A stretch of DNA of 63,583 nt, taken from a virus. The notes under the pieces are model-generated. The model had not been told where the DNA came from, did no database searches, and worked only from the letters and a program-made list of their open reading frames with translations. Position 1 is the first letter of the stretch; every line of letters begins with the position of its first letter. The stretch spans positions 1-63,583 of the IMG/VR virus record IMGVR_UViG_3300036760_000302. One strand, given 5' to 3'. This document shows, piece by piece, positions 62,245 through 63,583 of this stretch. The position numbers and the translations under genes are program-made.

Positions 62245-62429
62245 GGGGTGGGGTATTTAATTTCCAAGTTACCTTTCTTGAGTGCTTCGAGATTTTCTTT
62301 CCATCCAGAGACGAGCGCGGAGTCTGCTTGGTAGTTCATTTCCTGCTCTTCTTTTTCTCGGCACTCTATCGCCATTCTTAAAGCGATTTCCAGATTGCCC
62401 TTGTGGATAGTTGAATTTTCTTTTGACAT
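62241..62429 (-). CDS. hypothetical protein, 62 aa
   Basis: IALRMAIECREKEEQEMNYQ, acidic helix; related in style to the preceding small proteins. Confidence 0.5.
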   Translation of the reverse strand: MSKENSTIHKGNLEIALRMAIECREKEEQEMNYQADSALVSGWKENLEALKKGNLEIKYPTP

Positions 62430-62430
62430 T

Positions 62431-63123
62431 TTATTTTATTTTAGATAAATGTTGATTCATCATTTCACGGCAAGTCGCTTCATAATTTGAAATGAACATA
62501 TCCTTGTCAGCGATGCTTCGATTGCGGAGATTTGAAATTTTAGACTGCAACATTTTTTCATCACCGCCCATGCAATTAAATCTCAAATCGTCTTGCTGGT
62601 CTCCATCAATAATGACTTCTACGATTGATAGAGGAGATTCGTGCGCTACGATTTCTGCTTTAGATGGAGCTGTTGGTTCTGCTGTCTCAGCGATATAGGC
62701 TTTTCCGTTTGGAGATAGAACCATTTCTACTGAATATTCTTTTTGTGGCTCGATGCTAAGTGTCTCTGGAGCGATTACGATTTGTCCGTCAAAGGTGCTG
62801 ACCATATTTTCAACATAGTCATTTGTTTTTTCGTTGTGCATCCTTTTGCCTTTCTTGAATACAAGATTGGCTTTTGTGACCGGAGTTTTATCAGCCTTGC
62901 TGACATCGTATGCTTTTTCTTCGTGCGATAATGACATCTCGCAGGTGTATGATACTCCTGTTCTGATGTTGAATTTTATATCGGCATAAACGATTTTGCC
63001 ATCGAATTTACTGATGAATACATCTTTCGTGTGTCCGGTTTTCTTGTTCGTCCATTTTCCTGTGCGAAAAATTAACTTTGCAGTTTTTGTTTCCGGTGCT
63101 GTGCTTGCTACTTGGGTTTCCAT
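62431..63123 (-). CDS. hypothetical protein with two internal repeats, 230 aa
   Basis: Residues 10-70 (KLIFRTGKWTNKKTGHTKDV...SYTCEMSLSHEEKAYDVSKA) and 75-140 (LVFKKGKRMHNEKTNDYVEN...EYSVEMVLSPNGKAYIAETA) are a tandem repeat of one small beta domain. A helical C-terminus follows. Possibly nucleic-acid or protein binding. Confidence 0.6.
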   Translation of the reverse strand: METQVASTAPETKTAKLIFRTGKWTNKKTGHTKDVFISKFDGKIVYADIKFNIRTGVSYTCEMSLSHEEKAYDVSKADKTPVTKANLVFKKGKRMHNEKTNDYVENMVSTFDGQIVIAPETLSIEPQKEYSVEMVLSPNGKAYIAETAEPTAPSKAEIVAHESPLSIVEVIIDGDQQDDLRFNCMGGDEKMLQSKISNLRNRSIADKDMFISNYEATCREMMNQHLSKIK

Positions 63124-63139
63124 AGATTATTTATTTGAT

Positions 63140-63544
63140 TTATTTTCCTTTTCTGAATGAAGTTTTCTTATCGAAGCCTTTTGATACAATTTTCTGAATG
63201 TCAGTTCTATTGTCAATGATAACTTTTTCTCTGCTGATGAAGTTTGAAATCATGATGTACATATCGTTTGGAGATATGATTTGACCGATGCCAAAATCCG
63301 ACAGGCGGACATTCTTAACCATTGCCTCAAGAGCTCTTCTGCGGAAGCTATTGGTATCAATGAGGCATACAGGGCAGTTTTCTTTTTCATTCACATCGGT
63401 TTTGCGTAGATGGAGGGCGCTGTCAGAATAATTATTTCTCATGTATTGCCTTGAAACTTTATCATGGGAGTGTAAAACCCCGACATCTTTAGATTCGGGG
63501 ATGTAAGCGACCACGTCATGTTGTATTTTAACCTTGTTCTTCAA
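63140..63544 (-). CDS. hypothetical protein, 134 aa, starting in the terminal inverted repeat
   Basis: TTG start within the repeat. KENCPVCLIDTNSFRRRALEAM has a CxxC pair; VRLSDFGIGQIISPNDMYIMI follows. Its first 29 codons are duplicated at the left end of the window. An upstream start beyond the window cannot be ruled out. Confidence 0.55.
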   Translation of the reverse strand: MKNKVKIQHDVVAYIPESKDVGVLHSHDKVSRQYMRNNYSDSALHLRKTDVNEKENCPVCLIDTNSFRRRALEAMVKNVRLSDFGIGQIISPNDMYIMISNFISREKVIIDNRTDIQKIVSKGFDKKTSFRKGK

Positions 63545-63583
63545 TATATTTTCTAATTATTTCTGTTGAAACATCACCAGTTG
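63457..63583. repeat. terminal inverted repeat, right copy
   Basis: Exact reverse complement of bases 1-127. Confidence 0.95.

Overview
The window looks like part of the genome of a large, AT-rich bacteriophage of a Bacteroidetes (Flavobacterium-like) host. It carries a very large tRNA array, phage-type replication and recombination genes (DnaB, SSB, RecT, a RecB-like nuclease), many free-standing homing endonucleases and long trains of short overlapping genes. Promoter-like boxes repeatedly match the Bacteroidetes consensus (TTG, about 19 nt, TAnnTTTG). No capsid, portal, terminase or tail gene is recognisable, so this is probably the early/translation portion of a larger genome or a fragment of it. 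The two ends of the window are a perfect 127-bp inverted repeat.

Layout. 1-3400 (+): a glycosyltransferase-like gene, a SAM methyltransferase, a GT2-like glycosyltransferase and a frameshifted 2OG-Fe(II) dioxygenase. 3405-5235: an intact IS1595-type insertion sequence with 23-bp inverted repeats, an 8-bp target duplication and two passenger ORFs. 5300-20600 (+): an RNA-rich region with about 35 tRNA genes whose anticodons together cover all 20 amino acids, plus tRNA-like minigenes, six homing endonuclease genes placed against or into tRNA genes, two leader-ORF/terminator RNAs, a candidate circularly permuted (two-piece) tmRNA, a Pth2-type peptidyl-tRNA hydrolase with an amber codon at position 3, a stand-alone GatB/YqeY tail domain, HicB-like proteins, and a ~1-kb highly structured noncoding stretch. 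20688-21468 (+): cold-shock protein, acyl carrier protein and a small protein. 21472-63544 (-): one long set of tightly packed, often overlapping genes: SSB, PD-(D/E)XK nuclease, MazG-like, J-domain, 5'(3')-nucleotidase, DnaB with a mini-intein, an IscB-RecT in-frame fusion preceded by a probable omega-RNA, RecB-like nuclease, GIY-YIG and HNH nucleases, cyclic-phosphate-receiver protein, DUF932, HD hydrolase, and many unknown small proteins.

How the parts may work together. The plus-strand block looks like a translation-support module: tRNAs for every amino acid, tmRNA and Pth2 for ribosome rescue and peptidyl-tRNA recycling, and boxA-like leaders and attenuators that could keep the stable-RNA transcripts elongating. 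The minus-strand block is a replication, recombination and nucleotide-metabolism operon. It is invaded by mobile elements (intein, HNH, GIY-YIG, IscB), several of which sit in or beside the essential replication genes.

The items most worth a second look are: (1) the IscB nuclease fused in frame to RecT; (2) the permuted tmRNA in a phage; (3) the ornate noncoding RNA at 19.6-20.5 kb; (4) the repeated overlap of endonuclease ORFs with functional tRNA genes; (5) two paralogous leader-ORF attenuators; (6) a 227-bp cassette bounded by perfect 36-bp inverted repeats; (7) a one-orientation motif TTTGCCCGC found 11 times. All calls come from reading the sequence; no database search was possible.
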